DNA of 64,000 nucleotides from Mytilus edulis. Its lineage: Eukaryota > Mollusca > Bivalvia > Mytilida > Mytilidae. The stretch is from positions 48,265,062 to 48,329,061 of the forward strand of contig NC_092346.1 of NCBI RefSeq assembly GCF_963676685.1, read 5' to 3'. This document shows positions 37,693-50,599 of this stretch, piece after piece. The notes beneath the pieces were generated by a model that saw only the letters and a program-made list of their open reading frames with translations, ran no database searches and was not told the DNA's origin. Each line of letters opens with the position of its first letter. Positions within the stretch are counted from its first letter, which is position 1. Made by a program: the position numbers and the translations under genes.

Positions 37693-40025
37693 GACAATAG
37701 TTTTATGTAAGGCAAATAAACTAATGCAATAACTAAAACAGTCAAACATTTTATAAAGCAAATTAAAATTATGAATCAAATATACTATAGTTGTCCAACA
37801 ACAGCATCATTAACTCTTTATATATTTATGGTAACATTTCCTATAGAGGCATTTTGAAACATTGAAAATTTGGAAGAGTTTGACAATCATTACTACTCCA
37901 TGTTTGTTGTACTATAAGATGATTCATAATTGTCAATGGCATTTGTTAGCAAGTATTAAAAACTATCCCCAAAATAGTTCCCGTAAACTTTGACGTCGTC
38001 ATAAAAAACATCTGACGTCACAATGGAAAAGTAAACAACCGATACCGGAAACACCGGAAGTAACTTGCACAAGAGGCACTATTATGGGTTTTGTGCACTA
38101 GATGCACCTGATATGGGTTATCAGCCCGGGTGGGAAATTATGGCTTGTGTACTTCCGCTCATTACACATATGCAAAAGCTATCATATCAATGCTAAGTAT
38201 ATGATAAACAAAATTAAAGCTCGAGATCTCATACTGTTTTTGATAATTCTGCATAATGCGGATACGTCAACGTAAACGATACGGTTGATACGTCTATAAA
38301 TGACCGACCTCTGATAATAGTAAGAAGATACAGTTTTTTTCTGTTTCCTATATTGATATACATTGAGACCTTATCAGTGACACATGCTAAAAATGAGACA
38401 AAATCTAAAATAACATCTCTCCACATAACACATGGACTTAATGAACCAACGAGGCTCTACGTCGTAATAAAATCATTTCATTTATGAATTTGACCATATC
38501 AAGAAAAAACGTATTCGTTTCTTCTGAATGAGCTGACAAATTAGTTATATATCTATAACGGAGAATTCATGACACATATATAAAAAGTCATGTCAATTCC
38601 AAATAGTGATTACATACTGCATAAATTGTGATATCCTCGCGGAATAACATGTCACCAGCAATCATATCAACTCGTGCTAAAAATTGAACATGTGACAAAA
38701 TCTATAAAGATTTCTCTCCACATAACACATGAGTTGATTGAACCAAACCATTTCATTTCTGAATTTGACCATAACATGAAAAAAGGAATCGTTTCTAAAC
38801 TCTCGGAATACATCATGACCATCTCTATAATGAGTAACGTCATTCTTTTGTCAGTTGCTCCAATCAAAACCACAAAGCGATTGATTGATATCTTAATAAA
38901 AATAAAGATTGTGGTATTTAAAAAGGCAATGCAGGGTGTAACAAATGGTTTGATTTGAGCGCCACTGATGAGTCTTGTGTAGACGAAGCATTAAACTTGT
39001 TTTCCTTTTAATAACTACTCATGTTATCTTTCGTGCGTGTTTACCATAACTTAATATAAAAAAAAGCTCTTTTGGGACAAAAAAGTTTTTTTAAGAAAGC
39101 TATATTGCACCTGCTGTTTATAGATTTCTCTGTTATTTAAACAATAAAGTGAACTACTGTCTCTTATGTTTTTATTGTTAATTTTTCCTTTGGTGGTAAG
39201 GTATATCTTGCAGATTTATGAATTCGGGTTTCACTGATAATCATACAATATATCCAAATATGTATATGATCTTATATTGATAAAAATTAAGGAAATACTC
39301 TAAATTTCAATATTTCAGAAATGAACAAACATCACACATATAAAGGTTTCTACTTTTTTATATTCTCTTTATTTAGAATTGATAGAACTTGTCATAAGAA
39401 TATGCTTCAAATTGGTCTTTTCATTTGTAATCGTTTTAATATCTTTATTGGTATTTTACTAAGAATTCACTATAAAAAGTAAAATAAAAAAAAATACTAT
39501 ACTCCAAGAAAAATTTAAAACGGAAAGTTCCTAATCAAATGGCAAAATAAAAAGATCATACACATCAAACGAATGCATAACAACTGTCATATTCCTGACT
39601 TCGTTCAGGCATTTTCTTATTTAGAAAATGGTTGATTGAACCTGGTTTTATAGCTAGATAAAATTATAATGCGTGAACAAAACAAACGGGCATCATTTGT
39701 AAAAATGTAAAAAATAAGGGTACAGCAGTCAACATTGTGTTATAATCTTAATCACCATAAACAAAACGTCATTTGCCACAAGGAAAACACAAAGGCATAT
39801 ATCAAATTTAACAACCTAATTCATTGTTTTTGTTATGTTACGAATTAAAGTACTGGGAACGAATTCCTACCATGACAGGCACATGGTTAAGTTAACATAA
39901 CTAAGACGAAGAATCGCGCGTTTTACTTATATCAGTGGTTCAGCATGTAAACGTCACACCGGTAGAAATAAAATAATTTTGTAGTTCAAAGTATTAACAG
40001 AATATAGTCTATCGTTCTTTTAGAC
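37693..40025. other. Spacer with dispersed repeats, no gene seen
   Basis: The segment at 38945-38990 (TTTGATTTGAGCGCCACTGA, GTGTAGACGAAGC) is a repeat I recall as common in mytilids. Another family lies at 39500-39820 (AACTGTCATATTCCTGACTT, GTACAGCAGTCAACATTGTG). Open frames such as 38674-38958 have no family resemblance. Confidence 0.55.
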
Positions 40026-40545
40026 TTAGCCTCTGCATAATCTAAGTTAAAAGTTTCCCTATCCTTCGTGTCGCTTGTCTACATGCTTATTGTAAATCTC
40101 TTCTAAAAAGAGCAAAGAAACACCAAAGGAGCAAATAGAAAAAGCAAACTAGAAAAAATGAAAGACAAGAATACACAAAGTATCATAGAGCAATAACACT
40201 AAGGTGGGATGTATAAGTACAATACCACGTCATATGTATTAAAGAAAAAGTCATGTGCACAAATCACATTAGATAAAATGAAAGACATTTTACAGAAATT
40301 ATAAAACAAGCTCTTTTATGTATATTCTCTGCGAGTCTAAAATAAAAGAATCCCTTGTCCTTTATTCCGCTTTTCTACATGATTATTATGAATTTCTTCT
40401 AAAAATCTAAAAAAGTGCAAATAAACACCAAAGGAGCATATAGACAAAGCACCTTTGCAAAATTGAAAGACACAAATACAAAAATTATCATAGAACAATA
40501 ACACAATGGCGGGATGTATAGGTACAGAATCACGTCAAATGAATA
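40026..40545. repeat. Two direct copies of a 300-bp unit
   Basis: Copies at about 40026-40240 and 40325-40545 share TCTACATGNTTATTNTNAAT, CACCAAAGGAGCA, ATCATAGANCAATAACAC and GCGGGATGTATANGTACA-like blocks with moderate divergence. Non-coding. Confidence 0.7.
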
Positions 40546-41001
40546 GCACTATATTTATTGTCCCGAACCTTTAAAGTATTCAACTAGATTGGACTATTCA
40601 ATCGGGACGTTTAAATTATACGGTTGATATTAAAAGCGCTACTGAATAGGTGATCAATTGTGTAGTTCATATCTTTAGTTTTACTGTTACAGCAGCATAA
40701 ATAGACAACTAAAATGATATATAAAAACAGGTGTCAGTACAATATATCAAGATTTGATTTAATTCAAATCTTAGTACGATTTTGATAGGTAACTAAACAG
40801 AATATGTTTAATGATGTGCTTTCGACATTAAATTAACCCAAAAAGAGAAACATCTACAAATGATATAAACAAATGTGTCCTTAAAACAGTGTCATATTGA
40901 TGAGTCTGTCGAGTACTCCACGAAAACGTTTTCCAAACCATTGTGTTTTATTAAGTGTGATTCAAAAGGGTAAAGAGCATATGATGTTCAAAAATATTTT
41001 T

Positions 41002-42240
41002 AACGGTTTGATTAACTTTGTTAAATGAAGCTTTTTTGACAACATATAATTAATATGCATGCAGCACCTTAGTCACGTATTTATATTCAACAAGGTCAAA
41101 CTAATTAAGCCAAACGTGTGAAGCCCTCGACTTTAAAATGTCACGGCATATAAATCAAATATGCGTCTACACCTAGCTCTTGGACTAAAATAGTTACAAT
41201 CCCTTAAATCATTCAATTATCGTCAAGCTAAAAAAAGTTACAATGGATGTTAATTAAACAAGCAACAAACCGATCAGTATTTAATTCCTTGTACTGTGAG
41301 TAGTTTTATCATTCTATCACGAGGCAATATGTTCTTTAAATTCTCTTGGTTTTTCTGATAACAAGGAAAATATGTTGATGTTAGGTTTTGGTTTTACATG
41401 TCAACACTGCAAGGTTTTAATAATGATTTGAAAGTGAAAACCTAGCTATAAAACCAGGTTCAATCCACCATTTTCTACATAAGAAAATGCCTGTACCAAG
41501 TCAGGCATATGACAGTTGTTATCCATTCGTTTGATGTGTTTGAACTATTGATTTTGCCATTTGATTTGAGACTTTTCTTTTTGAATTTTCCTCGGAGGTC
41601 AGTATTTTTGTGTTTTTACTTTATACAACAAATGTATAATCGTTTAACCAAAATATCAGAATATTTTTTGTAAGAAAAGTAACACGATATTTGGAATCGG
41701 ATAAATGCTTTGGCAAAACAAAAATGTCACACAATCTAATAGTACATTGATTTTGTATATAAGAAGTGATTAAATTGTTTGTATGAAAAGTATAGAAAAT
41801 ATATTTGTGAGTTTATCGTTAAGTTGCAACTTTATTGGCTGGTTTTGACTGCTTAAGTTTGGTGACACATTCTAAATAGGCAAGGTTTTAAAATTAGTGC
41901 TACATTATATTGGCGTTCGAAAGTCGATTTTCATTAGTTCTGCTAAAAAAAACAACAACCCTGGAGTCCATGAATCATTCAATTCTTGTCAAGGTCAAAG
42001 ATAACGCCTATTGAACCAAAAAAGGTGTTATCGCACATTTAATCTGAGAAAACACAAATTAACTCCATGTGATTTAAATATTACTCAGATAAGGAAAGTA
42101 GATTAACTAATTGATTTTAATTAATTTCTGTCCAGTAGCAAATAGTTGTTGAATATAAAGGATGACAAAAGAGCTAAAGGTTACACGAGCACTAAAAGAT
42201 ATCTAAAATTATCTAATTAATGTTACGCCCAGACAATAAT
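41002..42240. repeat. Upstream flank of gene copy 2, paralogous to 9818-10870
   Basis: The homology opens with AACGGTTTGATTAACTTTGT as at 9818 and continues through CTAGCTCTTGGACT-like and CAATGGATGTTAA blocks and a dispersed repeat at 41455-41620. It breaks at the 5.9 kb insertion and resumes near 48140. Confidence 0.75.
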
Positions 42241-42738
42241 TTAAAGACGGTATATCAGACATGTATTAAATGTGTTCTTAACTAAAATTTGTAATTCTCA
42301 TATGCTTTAAGAGAATTTTTTGACAATTTTTGAATTTTTAAGGTAAAATTATGTTGTATTCTACTAAATTTTTCAATGTCCAGAGAAAATGTTACGGTCG
42401 TGTTCCATATTCGGAATATTTCTACTATATTGCATTTGTTTAAGTATCAACATATGCTCATTTTACCAAAAATCATACTGATTCATTTATTTCTATGAAT
42501 AGTAGATGCTACATAATGAATTTTATTGGGTCTTTAAGATTATGGATGCTCTCTCGATTATATTTAATAACTTTTTTAGTTGTGAAATTGTTTTGTATAA
42601 AAAGCAATTCTTATTTCTGTATATAGCATATTTCAAAAAAGTGTCTGCGGAAAATGAAGAAAAAGATATAAATTGCATCTCCATCTTTGATAGATGCTGA
42701 TGCAATTCTTTTAATTTCATATTGAATACCTCAACGTT

Positions 42739-43165
42739 TGGATGCTGGCTTCCAATTATTTATAGATTCTGGCATCCCAACATATACGGAAACTGACATC
42801 CCAACATATCTGGATGCTGACATCCCAAAATATCCGGATGCTGGCATCCTTATATATCTGGATGCTGGCATCCCAATATATTTGGATGCTGGCTTCACAA
42901 AATATCTGGATGCTGGCATCCCAAAATATCCGGATGCTGGCATCCCAATATATGTGGATGCTGGCATCCCAAAATATCCGGATGCTGGTATCCCAAAATA
43001 TTCGGATGCTGGCATCCCAATATATCCGCATGCTGGCATCCAAATATATATGGATGCTGGCATCCCAACATATCGGGATGCTGGCATCCCAAAATATCTG
43101 GATGCTGACATCCCAAAATATCCGGATGCTGGCATCCCTAAATATAGAGATTCTGGCATCACAAC
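42739..43165. repeat. 24-bp minisatellite, left array
   Basis: About 17-18 units, consensus GGATGCTGGCATCCC plus an AT-rich spacer of about 9 bp. The core is a near-perfect palindrome. Because the unit is a multiple of three and lacks stops, several frames stay open on both strands; these are not genes. Confidence 0.95.
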
Positions 43166-43208
43166 CATGCAGACATGTACCATTTTTCATTATGACATAC
43201 GAATTTAA

Positions 43209-46200
43209 ATGCTGCTTCCTAATCAACTGGATTTTAGTATTAAGCCGCCAATATAACACCCAGTACATTTCCTAAGGCTTTGATGTGTGTTGAATGCATA
43301 TGAAAACAATCAAGTAAACATAAAAAAAAAAGCTACTGATGAATGCCGGAAAGATTATATTTTTTGTCTTTGTTCATGTCCAGTGGCCAGTTTAATGCAT
43401 ATTGAGAATGTGACATCATAGGTCAGAGTGTGAAATGTATACTAGACCAACAAACTGAGTCTGAATTTTAAAGTGCTAGTTTACCATGTGAATGTTGATG
43501 TTAACAATTTGATATTTATAAAACTATGTCGATGTTCTACCGGTAAGTTTCCAATAATTAGCCAATTTTAATGTTATTTTTCTGACTTTGATTACCATTA
43601 TGTAAGACATGATGTAAACATCTTATTGACTATTGTGGTCTCGAGACAATACATTGATATATGATGACATCAGGACTACAATTTTCAAATCTGATATGCT
43701 CATGTTTCGAATGTTCATAGAATATTTTTTTTGAAATAAGCTTAATGCAATTGCCGGCTGAAATCATCTCAAGTTTAGTAGTTCCCAAGGCTTTCAGAAA
43801 TCAACTGGACATTCTTTTTTACTGGACTAGATTCTTTTCACAGTTTTACAGGACAATCACACATATGATTTGGACAAAATTTAAAAAAAATGCTGCTCAT
43901 TTTGCATTGCTTATTATCAATCAGATGAATTTGCTCAATGACAATGAACCTTGGGAATGTCTGATTAACTAAGTCTACAAAACGGATTGGTGACTGTACC
44001 TTTATTAAAATGCTAAATATGAGGTGCGTTATATGTAAACCTGCATAATATTTTTTTTTGTGTCTATGAGAAACCCCATTGGCATTCAATGTATGAATTA
44101 AGGAGATTTGTTTCCCGCAATTGCCTGTATACAATAAAACATGTACCACAATGCAATATTTAAAAAAAGTCTATTATCGATACTGGTGCACAGTGTCTAT
44201 GATCTGTACGTACTGGATATTGTCAGTATCTCTGGACTTGCTGTATACATCTTCCAATGAGTCAGTACATCATATCAGGATCTTCTAGTACTTGAGCCTT
44301 TCATTTTATTAACAAAACTTACATTTTCTTTATTACAATCATTATTAAACTTGTATCTTTTTTTCTGTATTTTAATATTTCAATATTTGTTAATCATTTA
44401 ATCAAATCAGTTACACGAACTGGAACTTTCAAACTTTCTATTATCATGTATTGCCAGTAATCTGAAATAAGCTGGAATCACAATTTGATCTGGTGCTGTT
44501 TGGATGACTCGTCGTCTGAGTTTAACCTGTCCAATAACTATAAAGTGTTGCGATACATTAATACACAACACATGAATAGTAACCAGAAAGGTGAAGCCAC
44601 TTCTTTACAAATGCTGAAAAGAGAAATAATAATTATATGAAAGATAATCAACAATAAATTTTCGTTGTAACATCACAACACTAGGGAACGAGAAAACGCA
44701 TTATTATTCGAAGAAAACCTTCATTTAAACTTCTTTTAAATGAAGTTTTCCACACCAAGATATGCCTGTTGTTTCTGTGTTGTGGTTAAAAACTATTCAA
44801 AACACATACATTTGACATATGAACCACAAGTTCAATTGATTTTTTGATGGAACAACATCCAGGTCTATACTGTACATTATGAAAGGGAGAAAAGTGTTTT
44901 GTTTTAGAAATACATCCTACATGTATTTAGCGACTTTCGTGAAATTTAATTCCCATCTAAGGGTGTAATCGGTTAACACCTCAATTTGTGTGTGTTTTCA
45001 TTTTTATTTTAGCCTAGTCCTGGAACACAAAACTCTTGTAGCGATAGTTACATTTTCCTTAATTTTCGTATGTTCTTTTCATTCAGTTTGCAAATTTGCT
45101 ATATATATGCATTGCTTTTATTATCAAGCTTCCACCGAGCTTCGTTTAAAAAAAAAAAGAAATAAATCACGAAAATATCAGCTTAAAATCATTTATGAAA
45201 AGATGACTCCGAGGCATATTTGTAAGACTAGCTTGACCCATAAAACTATACATGTAACCTATTATTATTAATTCCTGCCAGTAAGCTAAGTACAAAATGT
45301 ATATATATTAGAGTAAATTTATTTTGAAATCGGTAAATCTGTTATGTATGATAAACGTTTCTTTCTTTTAAAACATAGTATTTCAAATTTTACATTCAAT
45401 CTGATTCATATATGACTATTCAGTATGAGTTTTGTTCATTGTTGGAGGCCATAATATGCTGACATTTAATTGTAAACTGCTTAGTCATATTATTTGGTCT
45501 CAGTCCGGTGGAGAGTTGTCTCATTAGCAATCATACCATTACTCAGAAATTACTCGGACTTCAAACGGCTGTTTTGCAAGACAAGCTAGGCCCATGAGCG
45601 TAGGAAGTCAAGACTCAGACTCAAGTTAATTGGTTTTAGACCCTTGCAAAAAAGAAAGGCAAACAACACATTCAATTTCTAGACCGAAAATCAATCTGAA
45701 ATTAAGTTTTTCATACTTTATTTTTCTTGAACTCAAAGGACTCTTACCAGTGATGCATTTTAATGGTTTTCTTATAGGTTGTCTAGGGGTAAACAAATTA
45801 ATTTTGCGGACTCAATATTTTTACTGGCCATGGCCATATTGATGGTGGTTAATCGTCTCGGTGGGGTTTATGTCGATCATATTTATGTCAAAACTATTCA
45901 TAATTTCATGAAAAAGTACATATTTCTATAAGGCAAAAAAAAAATAATATATATGTGTATTTCCTATTTCCATACCTACCCTAATATAGAAATAGTCTTC
46001 CTTCAAGTTTTTTGGTAATTTTGCACTAAGCACTGTTACAGTCATAATTTCATATAAGGCCCCCCCTATAAGGCACAAAATGTGCACCTGAATATAGTTA
46101 TCTTGTTTTGTAACTCTCATAGTCATATTAAAGTATGTCTGTCTTGGAGGCTCCTCGCTACCATAGGCTGATCCAGCGCCCCCCTCCTTTTTCGTGTGAA

Positions 46201-46358
46201 AAAAATTGGTTAATAATACAGGTAAACACTAAAAGATGACTTTAGCGGTTCCCTATGTTATGGCAGTCAGTGCCCCCCCCCCCCCAAATATAAAAGTTTA
46301 TAGAAAGTTCTGGAATCACCATTGGCTACCACAAACGGATCGAAGTGCATTCCTCATT
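43209..46358. other. Interior of the foldback element, left part
   Basis: No gene recognised. A short hairpin lies at about 44714-44752 (GAAAACCTTCATTTAAA and its complement). A reverse fragment of the mytilid repeat lies at about 45500-45545. Open frames at 43745-43972, 44990-45271 and 45630-45842 show no motif. Confidence 0.5.
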
Positions 46359-46490
46359 GTAGTCCAAATCATTATGACATCTTGAAAGGCTATTATAATT
46401 TTTTTCTTTGACGCCTTACTTCGACGAAGTAAGGCGTCAAAGAAAAAAAATTATAATAGCCTTTCAAGATGTCATAATTATTTGGACTAC
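46359..46490. repeat. Hairpin element
   Basis: 132 bp and almost perfectly palindromic: GTAGTCCAAAT, TATGACATCTTGAAAGGC, TATTATAATTTTTTTCTTTG, then the loop CGCCTTACTTCGACGAAGTA, and back. It is nested in the foldback element. Confidence 0.93.
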
Positions 46491-47458
46491 CCTCCCCGAC
46501 GACATGGGAGAATCTGGCGACTGACATTAATCATTGTTGCCTAACCATTTTAGCCTGTAATTTTCCCTCTGGAAGTAATCAGAATTATATTATCCGGCTG
46601 GCGTATCAAGTCACTGAAATGCGTCCGACTGGCGAGATTGCTCGGACTTCAAACAGCTGTTTTGCAAGACAAGCTAGGCCCATGAGCGTAGGATGTTAGA
46701 GTAATCTCGGACGGGCACAAGTCAAATCGTCTCCTATAGAAAAATTCGACATCTGATAATATATAAATGAAACCATTACAGACATACAGTTGTCGAGTTG
46801 AGCAGAATATTCCTTAGGAATGGCTAAATCTGAGAAATCTCGGATATGAAGTGCATGTAAATAATAAGCAAATCTACTTTGTCTTACCTGTATGAGTAGC
46901 GTTCTATTGCGTATATGTTTCTGTTATATGAAAATGATAATAAATTGGGGCATACTGGCCAAAGAAGTGTTTTTCGTCCTTCCCCTTGCAACCATGTCCA
47001 CTTCGCCGATTTTAAACATTCTTTTTACATGACGTCATGCGGGTGGGATTTGCCGCAATTAGCGTAGAAAAATAGTGCAAGCGCTTTCAGTATTAAACAT
47101 AAGAAAAACTAATAAATAAGAGAATATTAAAAGGGTTATTAGTTTTAATTACTTTTCAAAAAATATTTATATCGGTATAAGTGATTCTTGCGATTTGATT
47201 TCTTATCATGTTTACTGTCTCTGCATGAATCTCTACGCATGATGGTAAAACACCTCTTACGTCATAATATCCCTGACGTCATTAGATAAAGTGTTCGAAG
47301 GAAAACAACAAACGGATTTTTGCTGTTGTTTTATTTTTTGCATTACACAATATTATGCATTGGAGAACATCTATAGAAATTCGGACAACAGTATATCAAA
47401 CAGAACTTGTAGGATTACTGCATTCGGATATTTTGCGATGTCTGCAATCCTACAGTTT

Positions 47459-47790
47459 TGGATGCCAGCATCCAGCTTTTTCGGGATGCCAGCATCCCAA
47501 TAAAACGGGATGCCAGCATCCCAATATAACGGGATGCCAGCATCTCAATATAACAGGATGCCAGCATCCAAATAAAACGGGATGCCAGCATCTCAATAAA
47601 ACGGGATGCCAGCATCCCAATATGACTGGATGCCAGCATCCCAAAATAACGGGATGCCAGCATCCCAATATGACTGGATGCCAGCATTCCAATAAAACGG
47701 GATGCCAGCATCTCAGTAAAACGGGATGCCAGCATTCCAATAAAACGGGATGCCAGCATCTCAGTAAAACGGGATGCCAGCATTCCAATA
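47459..47790. repeat. 24-bp minisatellite, right array
   Basis: About 14 units of GGATGCCAGCATCCC plus a spacer such as AATAAAACG. The core is the reverse complement of the left array core. Open frames in both directions are a consequence of the 24-bp period. Confidence 0.95.
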
Positions 47791-49007
47791 TATTGGAAAT
47801 CAAGCATCCCCAAAAAATAAAAAAATATTTTAAAAAAATATATGCAAAACTAGCATCCTAGTGAAAGTAAGATGCTCCAGTACATTATTATTTTAACAAC
47901 AGCATCTCTATCAAATTTTAATGCTGGAAGCATATAAAATCAAACAGACAGCATATGTACTATAAAAAGATGCTACCTTATACAGAATATCAAAGCAATT
48001 AAAAAATTGAGAAATACTTTGACAAATTATTCAAAATTAGCATCTTTTCATTGACATATGCTATTTCCTAGTTATTTCACGGAATGTATGAAAAAAACTG
48101 TACATGAGAATTTGAAATTTTAGTTGAGAACGCATTATTACCACATCTGAAAATAAAATCTTATTGCATCAAAAAGAGCAACAATACTAACAAAAATGAA
48201 TTAATAATGTATTCTTAAATAAAAGATAAACAGTCCACTTATTATTAAAAAAGAACTGCGTTGTTTATTATTTAAAAAGTCTTTTTAATGTATTTTTGTA
48301 ACGTTTTGTGGATGTTTTGGGTTATTTTGATTTTGATTATATACCTGTCTATTTCCTCCAATTCCTTCTGGTATCTCCTGACTTATCAACATTAGATGTC
48401 AACGTTAGATGTCAATATGCATGTCAAGTTTAATATGAGTCATCAGTAAATGATCAAAAACATTTATTTTTAAGGCTGAAATATTTTTGTAAAGCGTTTG
48501 ATAGCACGGACATCTACATACCACTTTTTAAAATAAGATAAAAGTCCCTTAAATACACAAATTAAATCATGCCGGCCGCTATAAAGATATTTTTATTATA
48601 GACTAAATAATGAAGTTGATCAGAAATACAATTTTTTCTTCAAACATGCGAATCAACAAAAATGCACAATTAAGAATGAATATTATGAACAGTTTAGCAT
48701 ATTCAATTAATAAATGATCACTATTTTAACTTCTGTGTAGGGAACATTTCTACTTTAAAACTAAAATTTCATGCATATTGTATCTAGCAAAGATAGCCAT
48801 ATATCATAGGAAAACAAAAGTATAATATCAAAAACAACTCAAATAAGCCGTAAAAAGTAACTAAATCCGACTCTAAAGAGGTCTCGCTTTTTAAGAATAT
48901 TCAAAACAATAAAACAAATAAATCAAGTTAAATTTTGATATTGTACACTCAAAAGTTAAAATCATATAGCATATTTCAAATTACGAACACATTATTATCT
49001 ATTATAG

Positions 49008-49299
49008 AATTATGAATGAAACACTAAATGAAGTCCTTGCTTGATTGCAAACTGTTTTTTTGCAAGGATATCATTTTCTGTAATTTTTACAGGAAGTATC
49101 AAACATACTAATGTAGTGAGAAAAAAGAATGTTTAATTCCTTTGCATCAAAGTATTTACTATAGATTACATACTATTGTTGTGTAAGAAAGGACAACAAA
49201 ACTGTATTACAGTAACAATAAATACTTAATTGTAACATATGGTTCCTTCCATTTACTATATAAACCGAGCTCTATAGTCCAGACATTATATCCTCCAAT
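49008..49299 (+). promoter_or_regulatory. Promoter of gene copy 2
   Basis: Aligns with the copy 1 promoter. The TATA box TATATAAA is at 49257-49264, again 43 bp before the ATG, followed by the shared CCGAGC and TATCCTCCAA(T/C)ATGGCT context. Confidence 0.7.
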
Positions 49300-49345
49300 A
49301 TGGCTGGAGGGATATGCATACTCCTCTTAGTAGTAGTAGCGGCAG
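49300..49345 (+). pseudogene. Copy 2 signal-peptide exon with lost splice donor
   Basis: Encodes MAGGICILLLVVVAA as in copy 1. The base run at the donor is GGCAGTTAATG, against GGCAGGTAAAT in copy 1. Reading through gives AVNAFRIS and about 25 further residues before TAA. Using the remaining GT one base earlier would shift the phase of all later exons. Confidence 0.75.
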
Positions 49346-50461
49346 TTAATGCATTCCGCATTTCACTATTGTTTGGCACTGAATTTGATAATTTCAAAAT
49401 GTCCGAAAACTTTATTTTCAAAATTTCTGATTAACATTGATACTGCATCTCCAGTATATTAGTCAACTATTTTCTCGAAGAATTTAAAAAGCCAAGCCCA
49501 TCTTTTAAAAAGATATTCTTAAAGATGAGAAAACGTTTCATTACTATTAACATATTTATTGTTCAGAGAAACTAAACTAACGAATAAAATTAACACACGC
49601 ATTTTACTTTTTATTGTGAATATTCATTATTTTTAAAGTCTTTTAATGGAACTGTTAACAGTTATATTATGCATTTTCGGAACGAAAACGTAACCATCAA
49701 GTCAATATGCATTGTCTGCAAGGATCAATCCAAATTGACGGTGGTACATTTTTACAGTAAATATAGAATTAATATGTAGGTGATAAGAAAATTCCAAGCA
49801 AGCAACAAAACACTGGTGGAAGTAAAATGGAAAGGAAAACTAAGAAAGTCTTAATTTCGTGAAATTTTTATTTAAACCATCCCTTCTCACACTTTCAACC
49901 TTCAGGAAATATTATTTAGCACACAATTACAATTAACCATTGTATGTGTGTAACAATAACTTGATTCTAAATTAAAACACCAATTGACCAAGAAATTCGA
50001 ACGTCTATGAAAGCTAAACAAGTGAAATCACGTGCCATGAGTGAAATGCATGCTCAGAGTGGTAACATACACAAATTTTCTTTTTATTACGAATGTTGAC
50101 ACTATATGTAACCCTTTTTGTTAGTTTTCTATATTTCAATACAGTTAAAACTCCCAACTGTGTATAGCCTATTATCCTGATTTAGAGTAACTTCTCGCAA
50201 TTTGATTGGCTGATATTGTCCTAATAAATTTCAGTACAATTTTTTATTACGTCAATAGGAATTATCTCCCTTATTTATTACGTCAATTGGAATTATCTCC
50301 CTTATACCATTGACCTAATAAAAAAATGAGTTGCTTCATAGTCCTAATATGTTATTTTTTCACAGTTTTAGATTAAATATCTAAAATATAATTGGTTGAT
50401 ATTGTCCTTACATTGAATTTAAATATAATAATATGTAATATAACAAAATCAGGATAAATTC

Positions 50462-50599
50462 GTTACACAGTGTTCAATTGTCCTAATACGGAATTTATCG
50501 GGTCAATAAAATTCATATCGGATTTGGCTTCGCCTCACCCGATATGAATTTTATTGACCCGATAAATTCTCGTATTAGGACAATTACACACTGTGTAAC
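50462..50599. repeat. Hairpin element in intron 1 of copy 2
   Basis: 138 bp. GTTACACAGTG, CAATTGTCCTAATACG, GAATTTATCGGGTCAATAAA and ATTCATATCGG pair with the right arm, loop GGCTTCGCC. It is absent from intron 1 of copy 1. Confidence 0.9.

Larger units (their letters stand above)
42265..48136. mobile_element. Foldback element, 5.9 kb, with inverted minisatellite arms
   Basis: The left end reads TGTGTTCTTAACTAAAATTT then AATTCTCAT. The right end in reverse complement reads TGCGTTCTCAACTAAAATTT then AATTCTCAT. Further in, both arms carry scattered GATGCT motifs and then a 24-bp minisatellite, inverted relative to each other (42739-43165 and 47459-47790). The paralogous site upstream of copy 1 (about 10870-10905) runs straight from flank to flank without it. 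No transposase was recognised in the 4.3 kb interior, which contains a hairpin at 46359-46490 and a short direct repeat (CAAGCTAGGCCCATGAGCGT at about 45580 and 46670). Exact ends and target duplication are uncertain. Confidence 0.72.

Noticed and set aside
42739-43165. CRISPR-like regular repeats
   Set aside because: Units are contiguous with only about 9 bp of AT-rich variation, there are no unique spacers, and the genome is eukaryotic.
42738-43275. Open frames of about 150-170 codons in several frames on both strands
   Set aside because: They are produced by a stop-free 24-bp minisatellite; the 8-residue peptide repeats differ by frame and none is favoured.
47355-47861. Cys/His-rich repetitive open frames (GCQHPN-type)
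   Set aside because: Same cause: a 24-bp array with no start context, splice evidence or conservation; the opposite strand is equally open.
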